Assembly: GCF_002028455.1 (NCBI RefSeq)
Contig: NZ_MWUM01000017.1
Location: forward strand, 1-64,000
Length of the DNA stretch: 64,000 bases
From: Zoogloea sp. LCSB751
GTDB taxonomy: Bacteria; Pseudomonadota; Gammaproteobacteria; Burkholderiales; Rhodocyclaceae
Direction: 5' to 3'
Position 1 is the first letter of the stretch. Every line of letters begins with the position of its first letter. The notes below the pieces were generated by a model that was not told the DNA's origin, did no database searches, and saw only the letters and a list, made by a program, of their open reading frames with translations. Shown here one piece after another: positions 51,081 to 59,748 of this stretch. A program made the translations under genes and the position numbers.

Positions 51081-51670
51081 AAAAACTCTGACCAATCAGT
51101 GACATGAATACCCCCCTCACACCTTATCCACAGGGTTGACCACGTCTGATGGGGAGAAAACGGGCAAAACGTCCACAAATCCACATCCCCAATTTGGGGC
51201 ATGTGGACGATGCATTGCACAAAATTGTAGCAAACACCAAAAATGCAGACAGATCAGTGGTCTAAGGCAGCCTTTCACAACTTACCCACAGGGTTGACCA
51301 CGCACAGCGGGGATAAAACACAGCGGGCAGCCGGCTCCTACCCCCTGATTTTCACAGCTAACAGCCACCCGAAAAGGCGTCCCGCCCCGCCGCCAGATCG
51401 TTCGAAGCACTGCACAATTTTGCAGCAACAGTGAAAAGCTTTTAATTTTCAACAACCTGTTTACACCCCCCACACCTTATCCACAGGGTTGACCACGACT
51501 GGCGGGGATAAACCACAGCCTGCACAACAATCCACAAGACACGGCGCACGGGTTTGGAGAGTGCATTGCACAAAATTGAGGCAAACACCAAAAACGCTGT
51601 TCAATCAGTCGTCTAGGCCCCCCGTTCACAACTTACCCACAGGGTTGACCACGACGGACGGGGATAACAC
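51060..51670. repeat. Array of diverged repeats carrying DnaA boxes, origin-like
   Basis: About 600 bp without genes, made of four units. Each has a core CTTAYCCACAGGGTTGACCACG, at 51123, 51281, 51476 and 51632 (spacing 158, 195, 156). The first and third cores hold the perfect DnaA box TTATCCACA (51124-51132, 51477-51485), the other two TTACCCACA (51282-51290, 51633-51641). In units 2 to 4 GGGGATAA follows about 12 bp after the core. Units 1-3 also carry dyads like TTGCACAAAATTGTAGCAA (51215-51233, 51410-51428, 51566-51584). Units 1 and 3, and 2 and 4, are most alike, as if about 352 bp had been duplicated. A 13-bp hairpin with one bulge (51180-51207) and an AT-rich stretch (51432-51463) are present. 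A tail of a further unit (51070-51117) precedes the first core. Confidence 0.8.
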
Positions 51671-52948
51671 TCAAGTCCGGAGAGAAAAATCCACATGGGA
51701 CGGCCGTCCCGGCAGGTTCAGCGTGGCAACGGCGGCCGGGCTGCGGGCGACGATCCGCCCGGCGCGCAACACCAGCAGACGCGTCGCCCGCAGGCGCAGG
51801 GCCTCGACGGGATCTGCGGCCTGCAGCAGCACCAGGTCGGCGCGGCAGCCCGGTTCGAGGCCGTAACCGTCCAGGTCCAGGATCCGCGCAGGCGTCGCCG
51901 TCACCGCCGCGAAGCAGGCGCGCATGCCGTCCTGGCTGGTCATCTGCGCCACGTGCAGGCCCATCGCCGCCACTTCCAGCATGTCGCCGCTGCCGAGGCT
52001 GTACCACGGGTCCATCACGCAGTCGTGGCCGAAGGCGACCGGGATGCCAGCGGCCAGGAGTTCCGGCACGCGGGTCATGCCGCGGCGCTTCGGGTAGCTG
52101 TCGTGGCGGCCCTGCAGCGTGATGTTGATAAGTGGGTTGGCGACCGCCGCGACACCCGCCTCGGCCATCAGCGGCAGCAGCTTGGACACGTAGTAGTTGT
52201 CCATCGAATGCATCGACGTCAGGTGGGAACCGGTCACCCGCCCCTGCAGGCCGAGGCGCTGGGCGTGGAAAGCCAGGGTTTCGATATGGCGCGACAGCGG
52301 GTCGTCGGATTCGTCGCAGTGCATGTCCACCGGCAGCCCGCGCTCGACGGCCAGTTCGCACAGGATGCGTACCGACTCGACGCCGTCGGCCATCGTGCGC
52401 TCGAAATGGGGAATGCCGCCGACCACGTCGACGCCCATGTCCAGCGCCCGCTTCAGGTTGTCCAGCGCACCGGGGCTGCGCAACACCCCGTCCTGGGGAA
52501 AAGCCACCAGTTGCAGGTCCAGGTAGGGGCGCACCTTGTCCTTCACGTGCAGCAGGGCTTCCACCGCCAGCAGGCGCGGATCGCAGACATCCACGTGGGA
52601 GCGGATCGCCAGCAGGCCCTTGGCCACCGCCCAGTCGCAATAGGCCAGCGCCCGCTCCACCAGCGCCTCCTGGGTCAGCAGGGGCTTCAGCTCGCCCCAC
52701 AGGGCGATGCCTTCCAGCAGCGTACCGGACTGGTTCACCCGCGGCAGGCCGTAGGACAGGGTCGCGTCCATGTGGAAGTGGGCGTCGACGAACGGCGGCG
52801 TGACGAGTTGGCCGGCCGCGTCGATGACGTCCCCCGCCTCGCCGGCCAGCGCCGTTTCGACTGCGGCAATACGCCCGTCGCGGATGCCGATGTCAATGCC
52901 ACGGCGGCCATCGGGCAAGTTGCAGTTGCGCAGGATCAGGTCGAACAC
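51671..52948 (-). CDS. codA: Cytosine deaminase
   Basis: A 425-aa amidohydrolase that converts cytosine to uracil and ammonia. The metal and substrate residues are visible: VDAHFHMDATLSYG (His-x-His), HVDVCDPRLLAVEAL, DMHCDESDD (His, Asp-Glu), GSHLTSMHSMD and FGHDCVMDPWYSLG (His, Asp), as in E. coli CodA. GTG 52948 is used; AAGGAAG lies 7 bp upstream. It overlaps the regulator gene by 13 bp and is the last gene of the pyrimidine operon, supplying uracil to the enzymes encoded upstream. Its 3' end abuts the DnaA-box array. Confidence 0.93.
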   Translation of the reverse strand: MFDLILRNCNLPDGRRGIDIGIRDGRIAAVETALAGEAGDVIDAAGQLVTPPFVDAHFHMDATLSYGLPRVNQSGTLLEGIALWGELKPLLTQEALVERALAYCDWAVAKGLLAIRSHVDVCDPRLLAVEALLHVKDKVRPYLDLQLVAFPQDGVLRSPGALDNLKRALDMGVDVVGGIPHFERTMADGVESVRILCELAVERGLPVDMHCDESDDPLSRHIETLAFHAQRLGLQGRVTGSHLTSMHSMDNYYVSKLLPLMAEAGVAAVANPLINITLQGRHDSYPKRRGMTRVPELLAAGIPVAFGHDCVMDPWYSLGSGDMLEVAAMGLHVAQMTSQDGMRACFAAVTATPARILDLDGYGLEPGCRADLVLLQAADPVEALRLRATRLLVLRAGRIVARSPAAVATLNLPGRPSHVDFSLRT

Positions 52949-53622
52949 GGGAAACTTCCTTCCAGAATGGGGGGCGCGAGGCCGCAGCCGCGCAGCACCA
53001 GGTTCAGCACATGGGCGGTGGCCCGCCGGTAATCGGCCGACTCCAGGCTGGGCCGGTTGAGCACCGCGCAGACCTGGGTCTCGAAGTCGGCGTAGGTCTG
53101 GGTCAGCGCCCACAGGCTGATGAACAGATGCACCGGGTCCACCGGGGCCATCTTGCCGGCGGCGATCCAGGCTTCGATCACCGCCGCCTTGTCGGCCACC
53201 AGCAGGCGCAACTCATTGCACAGATAGTCGCCGATCTCCGGCGCGCCGTGCAGCAACTCGTTGGCGAAGACCCGCGAGGCGTCCGGGTGCTCGGCGGTGA
53301 GGCGCATCTTGGCCTCGATGTAGTGGGCCAGCGCCTCTCGCGGGTCGGCATCGGCGTTGATGCGGTCGGTCTCCGCCAGCCACAGGCGCAGGATGTTGGC
53401 CAGCACGGCCCGATACACCTCGGCCTTGGTGCCGAAGTAGTAATGCAGGTTGGACTTGGGCAGCCCCGCCGCCAACGCGATCTCCGCCATCGTGGCGCCC
53501 TGGAAACCAGCCCGCGCGAAGACCTGCTCGGCGGCGGCGAGGATGGCGACCTCGTGCTGGCGCCGGATGCGCCCGCCGCGCGCGGGCGTGTCCACCTCCC
53601 CGGGCGACGGCGCTACCGTCAT
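52936..53622 (-). CDS. TetR-family regulator, RutR-like
   Basis: A 228-aa repressor/activator. The N-terminal TetR helix-turn-helix is [44 protein letters not shown], and the C-terminal part ([40 protein letters not shown]) matches the RutR ligand-binding domain, which senses uracil or thymine in E. coli. It lies inside the pyrimidine operon, overlapping upp by ATGA and codA by 13 bp. A RutR-like operator precedes the operon. In E. coli RutR controls the Rut pathway; here it would control URC genes. Confidence 0.85.
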   Translation of the reverse strand: MTVAPSPGEVDTPARGGRIRRQHEVAILAAAEQVFARAGFQGATMAEIALAAGLPKSNLHYYFGTKAEVYRAVLANILRLWLAETDRINADADPREALAHYIEAKMRLTAEHPDASRVFANELLHGAPEIGDYLCNELRLLVADKAAVIEAWIAAGKMAPVDPVHLFISLWALTQTYADFETQVCAVLNRPSLESADYRRATAHVLNLVLRGCGLAPPILEGSFPCST

Positions 53623-54251
53623 TTGGTGCCGAAGATGCGGTCGCCGGCGTCGCCCAGGCCGGGCACGATGTAGCCGTGCTCGTTGAGGTGGCTGTCCACC
53701 GCGGCAGTCGTCACCGGCACGTCCGGATGGGCCTCCTGCAACGCGGCCAGGCCTTCCGGCGCGGCCAGCAGGCACACGAACTTGAGGCTGGTCACGCCGG
53801 CCTCCTTCAGGCGCGACAGGGCCGCGCTGGCCGAATTGCCGGTGGCCAGCATCGGATCGACGACGATCACCAGGCGGTCTTCCACGTCGTCCGGCAGCTT
53901 GAAGTAGTACTCGATGGCTTCCAGCGTTTCCGGATCGCGATACAGCCCAATGTGCCCGACCCGTGCGCCGGGCAGCAGGTCGATCATGCCGTCGAGCATG
54001 CCGTTGCCGGCCCGCAGGATGGACACCAGGCACAGCTTCTTGCCGCTGATCACCGGTACCTTGCAGGCCGCCACCGGCGTGGTCACGTCGATCAGCTCGG
54101 TGGGCAGGTCGCGGGTCACCTCGTAGGCCAGCATGGAGGCGATTTCCCGCACCAGGCGGCGAAAATTGTCGGTGGTGGTCTCCGCGCTGCGCGCCATGGA
54201 CAGCTTGTGCTGCAGCAGGGGGTGGTCGATGACGGTAAGGGGTGCGCTCAT
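53619..54251 (-). CDS. upp: Uracil phosphoribosyltransferase
   Basis: A 210-aa enzyme making UMP from uracil and PRPP. Landmarks: [13 protein letters not shown] at the start, [34 protein letters not shown], the PRPP loop [15 protein letters not shown] and C-terminal [23 protein letters not shown], all standard. In the URC pathway of yeast the first step is done by this activity (Urc6), so its place in this operon is meaningful. It begins 26 bp after the URC4 stop. Confidence 0.96.
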   Translation of the reverse strand: MSAPLTVIDHPLLQHKLSMARSAETTTDNFRRLVREIASMLAYEVTRDLPTELIDVTTPVAACKVPVISGKKLCLVSILRAGNGMLDGMIDLLPGARVGHIGLYRDPETLEAIEYYFKLPDDVEDRLVIVVDPMLATGNSASAALSRLKEAGVTSLKFVCLLAAPEGLAALQEAHPDVPVTTAAVDSHLNEHGYIVPGLGDAGDRIFGTK

Positions 54252-54277
54252 ACAGTCCTCCAGTGCGTGCGGTGGTT

Positions 54278-55522
54278 TCAGAACACGGTGCCGTCGCTAA
54301 CCAGGGTCACCGGCGGTGCGCCCCCCGGGCGGCGCTGGGCGGCGATGCGCCGGCCGGCCGACCAGGTGCCGCCTTCCAGCACGCGGGCCAGCGGAAAAGT
54401 GGCGGAATCCAGCCCGAGCAGCTCGCGCACGGCGGTGGCCAGCCGGTCCAGGCCCGTGACCGTCAACGCCCGCCATTCGACGATAGCCGGCGCATCCACC
54501 GTCCAGGCATGGCGCCAGAAACGCTCGTCGCGCGGGCGGATCAGCCCGAAGTCGAGCAGCAGGCCGCCGTTGCGGTACTCCGGCAGGCCGGTCAGATCGT
54601 CCAGCCCGGTGATGGTCAGCCCGGCTGTTTCCAGCGGTTCAAGCAGGGAATAGGTCAACCACTGGGTCAGCTTGTGGAAGGGCAGCAGGCCATCCTCCAG
54701 CGCCGGATGGGCCCAGCAGTCGCCGAGCGGGACGCCCTGCAGCACCACGCGGCCCGGCCACACGGGCCCGAGGGCGCGCAGCAGGGTTGCCAGCACGAAG
54801 GATGCAGCGATCTTGCCGTCGATGGCATGGGCCAGCAGGTAGTCAACCAGATTGCCGGCGCGGGCCGGTGTGCCGAACACCGCCGGCGTCGCCTCCATGA
54901 CGGCCCCCAGACGCTGCAACAGCGCACTGCGCCCTTCGAGCCCGACCAGCGGATTGTCTGGCCGCACCTGGAAGGCCGCGGCCAGCACCTCCGGCGTCAG
55001 GCGCTGCAGCGCCGCCGCGTCGCAGCGCAGCGGGCAGGCCGGATCGGCCGACAGCGCACCGCCGGCAAACAAGGCCAGGCTGGCCACGCCAAGTCCTTCC
55101 GAACGGCCCAGTTCCATGCCGCCGGCCACGTCCCGGTAACGCCACTCGGCACCGGCGCCGGCGTCCAGCAGCACGCTGGGAATGACCAGATCCACCGCCA
55201 CACGGGCCCGCGCCAAGCGGTCGCCGTCCAGGCCGTGAGTGCCGGCCAGCACGCCCCAGCGGTCCCGTCCGCCGGCCTCGAAATGGCGCCAGCGGCTATG
55301 GTAGGGCACGTCGAGATCAGGGTAGTTGAGGCGGATGGTCTGCGCCACGTACTCGGCGCAGGGCAACAGTTGATCCGGATGCCAGGTGAAGAAGGGCGAC
55401 AGGCCCGCTTCCACCCGCGCAGTCACCACGCGGCAGCGCTCGCGCACCGCCGCCGAACTCAGCAGGGGCGCCGCCGGATGACCGGCAGAAACCGGCGTGT
55501 GCCATCCCGATCCATGGTTCAT
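54278..55522 (-). CDS. URC4/Urg3-family (DUF1688) uracil catabolism protein
   Basis: A 414-aa protein of the DUF1688 family named after Urc4 of Lachancea kluyveri and Urg3 of Schizosaccharomyces. Recognisable segments are [66 protein letters not shown] and [17 protein letters not shown]. Its chemistry is not established in detail; genetics in yeast show it is needed for uracil use together with Urc1. ATG overlaps the URC1 stop (ATGA). Confidence 0.88.
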   Translation of the reverse strand: MNHGSGWHTPVSAGHPAAPLLSSAAVRERCRVVTARVEAGLSPFFTWHPDQLLPCAEYVAQTIRLNYPDLDVPYHSRWRHFEAGGRDRWGVLAGTHGLDGDRLARARVAVDLVIPSVLLDAGAGAEWRYRDVAGGMELGRSEGLGVASLALFAGGALSADPACPLRCDAAALQRLTPEVLAAAFQVRPDNPLVGLEGRSALLQRLGAVMEATPAVFGTPARAGNLVDYLLAHAIDGKIAASFVLATLLRALGPVWPGRVVLQGVPLGDCWAHPALEDGLLPFHKLTQWLTYSLLEPLETAGLTITGLDDLTGLPEYRNGGLLLDFGLIRPRDERFWRHAWTVDAPAIVEWRALTVTGLDRLATAVRELLGLDSATFPLARVLEGGTWSAGRRIAAQRRPGGAPPVTLVSDGTVF

Positions 55523-56763
55523 GCGTGCAACCCCCTGCCCTTGGCAACCGCCAGTTCGGCCGCGCTCGGCGGCGCCACCGGCGTGAAGTAACCCGCCGCC
55601 GTCTTGGCGTCCATTTCCACCCGTGCGTCGGCAGGAATCAATTCGTCGGGAATCGCCACCTGTTCCACGACCTGAATGCCGGCGGCGGTCAGCGCCCCGT
55701 GCTTCATGTTGCTCATCGACGCCCAGCGGTCGATGCGCGTGATGCCGAGCCAGTGGAAGACGTCCGGCATCAGTTCCTGGAAGCGCATGTCCTGCACGCC
55801 GGCCACGCACTCGGTGCGCTCGAAATAGGTTTCGGCGCGGTCGCCGCCGAACTGGCGCTTGCGGGCGTTATAGACCAGGAACTTGGTCACCTCGCCGAGG
55901 GCGCGGCCCTCCTTGCGGTTATACACCACCAGGCCGACACCGCCGCGCTGGGCCATCTCCACGCACACCTCGATGCCGTGGGCCAGGTAGGGCCGGCAGG
56001 TGCAGATGTCCGACCCGAACACGTCGGAACCGTTGCATTCGTCGTGAACGCGACAGGCCACCTGCGTTTCCGGACGGCCGAGCAGGCTCACATCGCCGAA
56101 GAAATAGAGGGTCATGCCGCCGATAGGCGGCAGGAAGACCTTCAGGTCGGGCCGCGTGACGAGCTCCGGAAACATCCCGCCCGTCTGCTCGAACAGCGCC
56201 CGCCGCAGGGCGCTCTCGGTGATGCCGAAGCGCTCCGCGACACCGGGCAGGTACCACACCGGGTCGATGGCGGCCTTGGTGACACGCACGTCGCCGTTGG
56301 CTTCGAGGATGTCCCCGTCCGGCACCAGGCGGCCGGCCTCGATCGCGTCGCGCAGCTCCGGCATGTTGATGTGCGCCGTGGTCACTGCGATGGTCGGGCG
56401 GATGTCCATGCCGGCCGCAATCTCGGCTGCGAACTCCTGGGCCGCCCGGTGCCCCCACGGATCGAGGGACACGATGCGTCCGGCATCCGCCCACTGCGGA
56501 TGGGGGCCGATGCCGATGGCCGGCACCGTGTTGGTGAGATCAGGGCGGTGGTTGCGCTGCAGGTTGCCGGCCGCCACCGCCAGCGCCCGGTACACCGAAT
56601 AAGAGCCGGAATGGGTGCCGATCACGTTGCGCAAGGTCGGCTCGGCCAGGCCCGCCACCAACGGCCCCCGCTCCGCGGCCGTAGCCGCGCCCCAGCGGAT
56701 GGCGGACACCGAGCGGCCACGGCTGGCACGGGGATGGGAAGTCAGAACGATGTGGGACGCCAT
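55519..56763 (-). CDS. URC1-type GTP cyclohydrolase II-like protein of uracil catabolism
   Basis: A 414-aa homologue of Urc1. It contains a GTP cyclohydrolase II-like core: VACRVHDECNGSDVFGSDICTCRPYL carries the zinc-binding cysteines (DICTC pattern) and GGVGLVVYNRKEGRALGE the conserved Arg/Glu region, after an N-terminal extension of about 200 residues absent from RibA. In yeast this protein is essential for pyrimidine breakdown by the URC route, where a ribosylurea intermediate was reported. It lacks the companion riboflavin genes, which argues against a role in riboflavin. ATG 56763 has CAGGAG 6 bp upstream. First gene of the operon. Confidence 0.88.
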   Translation of the reverse strand: MASHIVLTSHPRASRGRSVSAIRWGAATAAERGPLVAGLAEPTLRNVIGTHSGSYSVYRALAVAAGNLQRNHRPDLTNTVPAIGIGPHPQWADAGRIVSLDPWGHRAAQEFAAEIAAGMDIRPTIAVTTAHINMPELRDAIEAGRLVPDGDILEANGDVRVTKAAIDPVWYLPGVAERFGITESALRRALFEQTGGMFPELVTRPDLKVFLPPIGGMTLYFFGDVSLLGRPETQVACRVHDECNGSDVFGSDICTCRPYLAHGIEVCVEMAQRGGVGLVVYNRKEGRALGEVTKFLVYNARKRQFGGDRAETYFERTECVAGVQDMRFQELMPDVFHWLGITRIDRWASMSNMKHGALTAAGIQVVEQVAIPDELIPADARVEMDAKTAAGYFTPVAPPSAAELAVAKGRGLHA

Positions 56764-56780
56764 GCTTCGCTCCTGAAAAC

Positions 56781-56796
56781 CTGACCATATCGTCAA
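56781..56796 (-). promoter_or_regulatory. RutR-like operator upstream of the URC operon
   Basis: On the minus strand TTGACGATATGGTCAG matches the RutR consensus TTGACCA-N2-TGGTCAA at 12 of 14 specified positions. It lies 18 bp ahead of the URC1 ATG, over the likely promoter or leader. Confidence 0.7.
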
Positions 56797-57224
56797 TTTT
56801 TTACAAGCGAGTTCCATGCCACGGGAAATTGCTTCGATTTCCGCGTCAAACCGGGTCGGCCACGCACTATTGCAGTGCACCACTCGCCTCCGGCGATCCC
56901 AGGCGGTGCAAGGCGCACAGCCCTCTCACGCAGCACCCGGCCCACCTCAAAGCCCAACGACACCCTTTCGCAAAAACATTTACACAAATACAATTGATAT
57001 CAATCGATAGCTGTAAGCCTAGAACTGACTTCCGTGTGCCCTTTGCTGGCTCCCTGTTGTGACGGATGCGCCCGCATCCGGGAAGTGCCTGCCGACCCCG
57101 ATCGCTCCCCCACCGACCAGGCCGTTGCGCCTGCCCGGACGGCCCGCCTGCCCCACGGGCAGCATGGCCGCGCACACCCACGCCATTCCCACCGTTTTCC
57201 TCCCACCACTCCTGGAGTCACTCC
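56797..57224. other. Intergenic region between the URC operon and the Pal-like gene
   Basis: About 430 bp with no convincing gene; the short frames present have no ribosome sites or family resemblance. It includes a perfect 12-bp palindrome ATTGATATCAAT (56993-57004) in an AT-rich stretch following TTTACACAAATACA, perhaps an operator or promoter region. The remaining 220 bp is GC-rich and may be a long leader of the lipoprotein gene. Confidence 0.5.
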
Positions 57225-57752
57225 ATGAACAAGTCCCTCCTGTCCACCCTGGCCTGCAGCCTTGTGCTGGCCGCCTGCTCGACCACCGCGCAAAAACCGG
57301 CCGCCTCGACCGAGCAGCCGGTCTCCGCGGCCCAGGCCGCCCCCGCTCCCGTTGCCGCGCCCGGCCTGTCCGCCGCTGAACTGGAAGCCCAGAAGCTGAA
57401 GGCTCAGCGTGAAGAACTGGCCAAAAAGAGTGTTTACTTCGCCTTCGACAAGTTCGCCGTCGAAGCCAAGTACCACGATGTGGTCAAGCAGCAGTCCGAT
57501 TTCCTGAAAGGCCACGCCAATGATGCGGTGACCGTGGAAGGCAACGCCGACGAACGCGGCAGCCGCGAATACAACCTGGCCCTCGGCCAGAAGCGCGCCG
57601 AGTCCGTGCGCAAGGCACTGGTGCTGCAGGGCGTGCCCGATGCCCGCATCGAGGCGGTCAGCTTCGGCTCCGAGAAGCCGCGTGAAAGCTGTGCCGAAGA
57701 GCGCTGCTGGGCCGAAAACCGCCGCGTCGACTTCCAGCACAAGGACAAGTAA
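57225..57752 (+). CDS. Pal-like OmpA-domain lipoprotein
   Basis: A 175-aa outer-membrane lipoprotein. Signal with lipobox LAAC (Cys18), an Ala/Pro-rich spacer (about 20-55), and an OmpA C-terminal domain that binds peptidoglycan: KSVYFAFDKFAVEAKYHDVVKQQSDFLKG, VEGNADERGSREYNLALGQKRAESVRKAL and ESCAEERCWAENRRVDF. The tol genes that normally accompany pal are absent, so it is a stand-alone paralogue or a Pal separated from tolB. ATG 57225 has CTGGAG 7 bp upstream. Confidence 0.88.
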   Translation: MNKSLLSTLACSLVLAACSTTAQKPAASTEQPVSAAQAAPAPVAAPGLSAAELEAQKLKAQREELAKKSVYFAFDKFAVEAKYHDVVKQQSDFLKGHANDAVTVEGNADERGSREYNLALGQKRAESVRKALVLQGVPDARIEAVSFGSEKPRESCAEERCWAENRRVDFQHKDK

Positions 57753-57833
57753 GCAGCAGTTTGGCGGCTCCCCGTGGGCACGCGTGCCAGCCCTTGCCGG
57801 TGCGCTCCCCTACGGGTTGCCCGTATCCCCCAG

Positions 57834-58199
57834 TCAGCCCGTCTTCCCCGGCGTTTCCGGGGCTCCGGACCGATGCTCCCCGGCCTCCGCCCACAGGGCC
57901 CGGGCAAATGTCTTCCAGATCAGTCCGCCATGGCTCTCGAAGCCGGTGCTGGCGCTCTCCTCCATCGTGCGCAGCATCAGGGCCGCCAGGCCGAACAGCT
58001 CGACCTTGGCGAGCAACTGGTAGTCGATGGGCCTGACCATCGCCCGCTGAACATCCGACGGGACATGCTCGATCGCTTCCCGGGCCAGCGCCCGCACCTG
58101 CTCCGCATTGCTCCAGTCGATACCGAGGGCCACCCCCCTGCGCTCGATCTCGCGTTCGATGTCCTGGGTGTCCTGCAGATAGTTCTCGAAACCGGCCAT
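57834..58199 (-). CDS. Protein of unknown function, about 121 aa
   Basis: A predicted soluble, helical protein: MAGFENYLQDTQDIEREIERRGVALGIDW, then charged helices (ALAREAIEHVPSDVQRAM) and a more hydrophobic segment QLLAKVELFGLAALMLRTMEESA, ending with a Gly/Pro/Glu-rich tail. No family is recognised and no signal or membrane helix is clear. A weak GGAA site precedes the ATG. It lies downstream of the GATase/MarR pair on the same strand after a 105-bp gap and may be read with them. Confidence 0.6.
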   Translation of the reverse strand: MAGFENYLQDTQDIEREIERRGVALGIDWSNAEQVRALAREAIEHVPSDVQRAMVRPIDYQLLAKVELFGLAALMLRTMEESASTGFESHGGLIWKTFARALWAEAGEHRSGAPETPGKTG

Positions 58200-58304
58200 T
58201 GAATGATTCCTGCTGATGAGGCGACCCCGACGGCCGTCTCGTTGTGCGACTTTTAGATGGAACCTGCCCGGCCTGATTGGTTCCAGCGCAGGCGGCGAAT
58301 GCGC

Positions 58305-59084
58305 TCAGCGCCCCCGTGCCGCGGCGTGGAAGGCGTCGAGCAGCGGCACGCAGTCGAGCAGATCCGTGCGGCCCGGCGTGTGGAACTCCGGATGCCACTG
58401 GACCCCCACCACAAAACTTCTCCCCGTGTGGCGGATCGCCTCGACCATGCCGTCATCCGACGACACCGCCTCGACGACCAGATCGCGGCCCAGGGTCTTC
58501 ACGCACTGGTGGTGGATGGACACCACACGCCCGCCATCGGCGCCACCGAACCAACGCTCGAACTGCCCCTTCTCCTCGAAGCGCACCGAATGGTGATGCA
58601 GGTCGTAGGCCTCGGCCTGGTGGCGGCCCGAGCCGCCGAACTGAGTCGGAATGTCCTGGTAAAGGGAGCCGCCGAAAGCCACATTGATCAGCTGCATGCC
58701 GCGGCAGATGCCGAGCACCGGCTTGCCGAGCTCAACAAACTCATGGAGCAGCTCCATCTCGTAGGCATCGCGAACCCGGTCGCCGGTCCATTCCTCCTTC
58801 AGCGGCTGCTCGCCATAGGCCTCCGGACTCACGTCCGCGCCCCCCTGCAGCACCAGGCCATCGAGGTATTCGGCGTAATCGCGCAAGCGGATGTTGCTGC
58901 GGTGGATGGGCCCGTCCTTCAGGATGGAAGGCACCATCAGCACCAGCACATCCCGCGACATGATCCACTGCGCAATCGACTGTTCGAGGACCTGCAGGGT
59001 CTTCGACTCGAGTCCCGTTGCCCCTTCCTTCGGATGAAACAGGCGGGCTGACAGCCCGATACGGATCGTCTTGTTCCTTGCCAC
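58305..59084 (-). CDS. Class I glutamine-amidotransferase-like gamma-glutamyl hydrolase (PuuD type)
   Basis: A 259-aa enzyme of the peptidase C26 family. The catalytic triad is complete: Cys127 in GICRGMQ, His231 and Glu233 in WHPEFH. GGADVSPEAYGE and the DLHHHSV/HHQCVK segments match gamma-glutamyl-GABA hydrolases (PuuD), which release GABA or other amines from gamma-glutamyl conjugates. No other puu genes are beside it, so the amine is unknown. GTG start with GGAAGGAG upstream. Follows the MarR gene by 37 bp, forming an operon. Confidence 0.88.
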   Translation of the reverse strand: MARNKTIRIGLSARLFHPKEGATGLESKTLQVLEQSIAQWIMSRDVLVLMVPSILKDGPIHRSNIRLRDYAEYLDGLVLQGGADVSPEAYGEQPLKEEWTGDRVRDAYEMELLHEFVELGKPVLGICRGMQLINVAFGGSLYQDIPTQFGGSGRHQAEAYDLHHHSVRFEEKGQFERWFGGADGGRVVSIHHQCVKTLGRDLVVEAVSSDDGMVEAIRHTGRSFVVGVQWHPEFHTPGRTDLLDCVPLLDAFHAAARGR

Positions 59085-59121
59085 GCTCGCTCTCCTTCCA
59101 GGGCCTGCCGCCCTGCATCGT

Positions 59122-59634
59122 CTACAAATCGGCCAGCGGCTTGTCGACGCTCCGCTCGTCGCGGGTCTTCAACTGACCGATGACATCGGCCAGCCCGGCA
59201 TGGAGCCGTAGCAAAGCCTCCTCCGACAAACCCTGCAAGGCCTCCGGCAACACGCCTTCCGCCGGCCCCGGCGCGGCCTGCAGCACATCCGCCGCGCTGC
59301 CGCTGACCTCCAGACCCACGCGGCGCTGGTCTTCCGGCTTGCGACGCTTGCTCACCAGGCCACGGGTCTCCAGCTTATCCACCAACTGGCTGCAAGTGGA
59401 CTGGTGGATCGACAGGCGTCCTGCCAGCTCCGACACGCCGACTCCCGGCGTACGGGCGATCTCGTGCAACAGCCACAGCTGGGAACCCGACACGCCGCAG
59501 CGCTGCTCGACCTCCCGGAAATGCTGCTTGACGGAACCATAGATGAGGCGGAACTGTTTGAGGATTGCGAAGGCCAAAGACTCCTCTGCAGGACCGGTGG
59601 AGCGCGCCTTGGGCGAAGAGTTTGCTGAATTCAT
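59122..59634 (-). CDS. MarR-family transcriptional regulator
   Basis: A 170-aa winged-helix regulator: SGSQLWLLHEIARTPGVGVSELAGRLSIHQSTCSQLVDKLETRGLVSKRRKPEDQRRVGLEVS holds the recognition helix and wing with the DxRxxx pattern. N-terminal Ser/Pro-rich leader of about 20 residues. The ATG sits inside a 12-bp palindrome and only 9 bp after a consensus -10 box, so the mRNA would be leaderless or nearly so. It likely represses itself and the GATase gene downstream, and maybe the divergent OmpA-like gene. Confidence 0.87.
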   Translation of the reverse strand: MNSANSSPKARSTGPAEESLAFAILKQFRLIYGSVKQHFREVEQRCGVSGSQLWLLHEIARTPGVGVSELAGRLSIHQSTCSQLVDKLETRGLVSKRRKPEDQRRVGLEVSGSAADVLQAAPGPAEGVLPEALQGLSEEALLRLHAGLADVIGQLKTRDERSVDKPLADL

Positions 59635-59672
59635 TTGCGCAAATTATATTTATACCAATACAGTCTACTCAA
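59633..59672 (-). promoter_or_regulatory. Promoter and palindrome at the MarR start
   Basis: On the minus strand TTGAGT (-35, 59672-59667), an 18-bp spacer and TATAAT (-10, 59648-59643) form a strong sigma-70 promoter. Starting 5 bp before the ATG and running over it (59644-59633), ATTTGCGCAAAT is a perfect palindrome, the expected binding site for autorepression. Confidence 0.65.
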
Positions 59673-59748
59673 GTACGAAGCGCTTTGCCGATGGCCATCG
59701 CCAGACCGGCCTCCTTCACGACAGCCCCCGAATTTCCAGGAAACACCC

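Noticed and set aside
51060-51670. CRISPR array or plasmid iterons
   Set aside because: Repeat units are long (156-195 bp), only four, and the spacers are themselves related between units, which excludes CRISPR. Iterons would be about 20 bp in direct tandem with a rep gene, and none is present.
55519-56763. Riboflavin-pathway GTP cyclohydrolase II (RibA)
   Set aside because: It has the cyclohydrolase core, but the long N-terminal extension and the URC4/upp/codA neighbours point to Urc1 instead.
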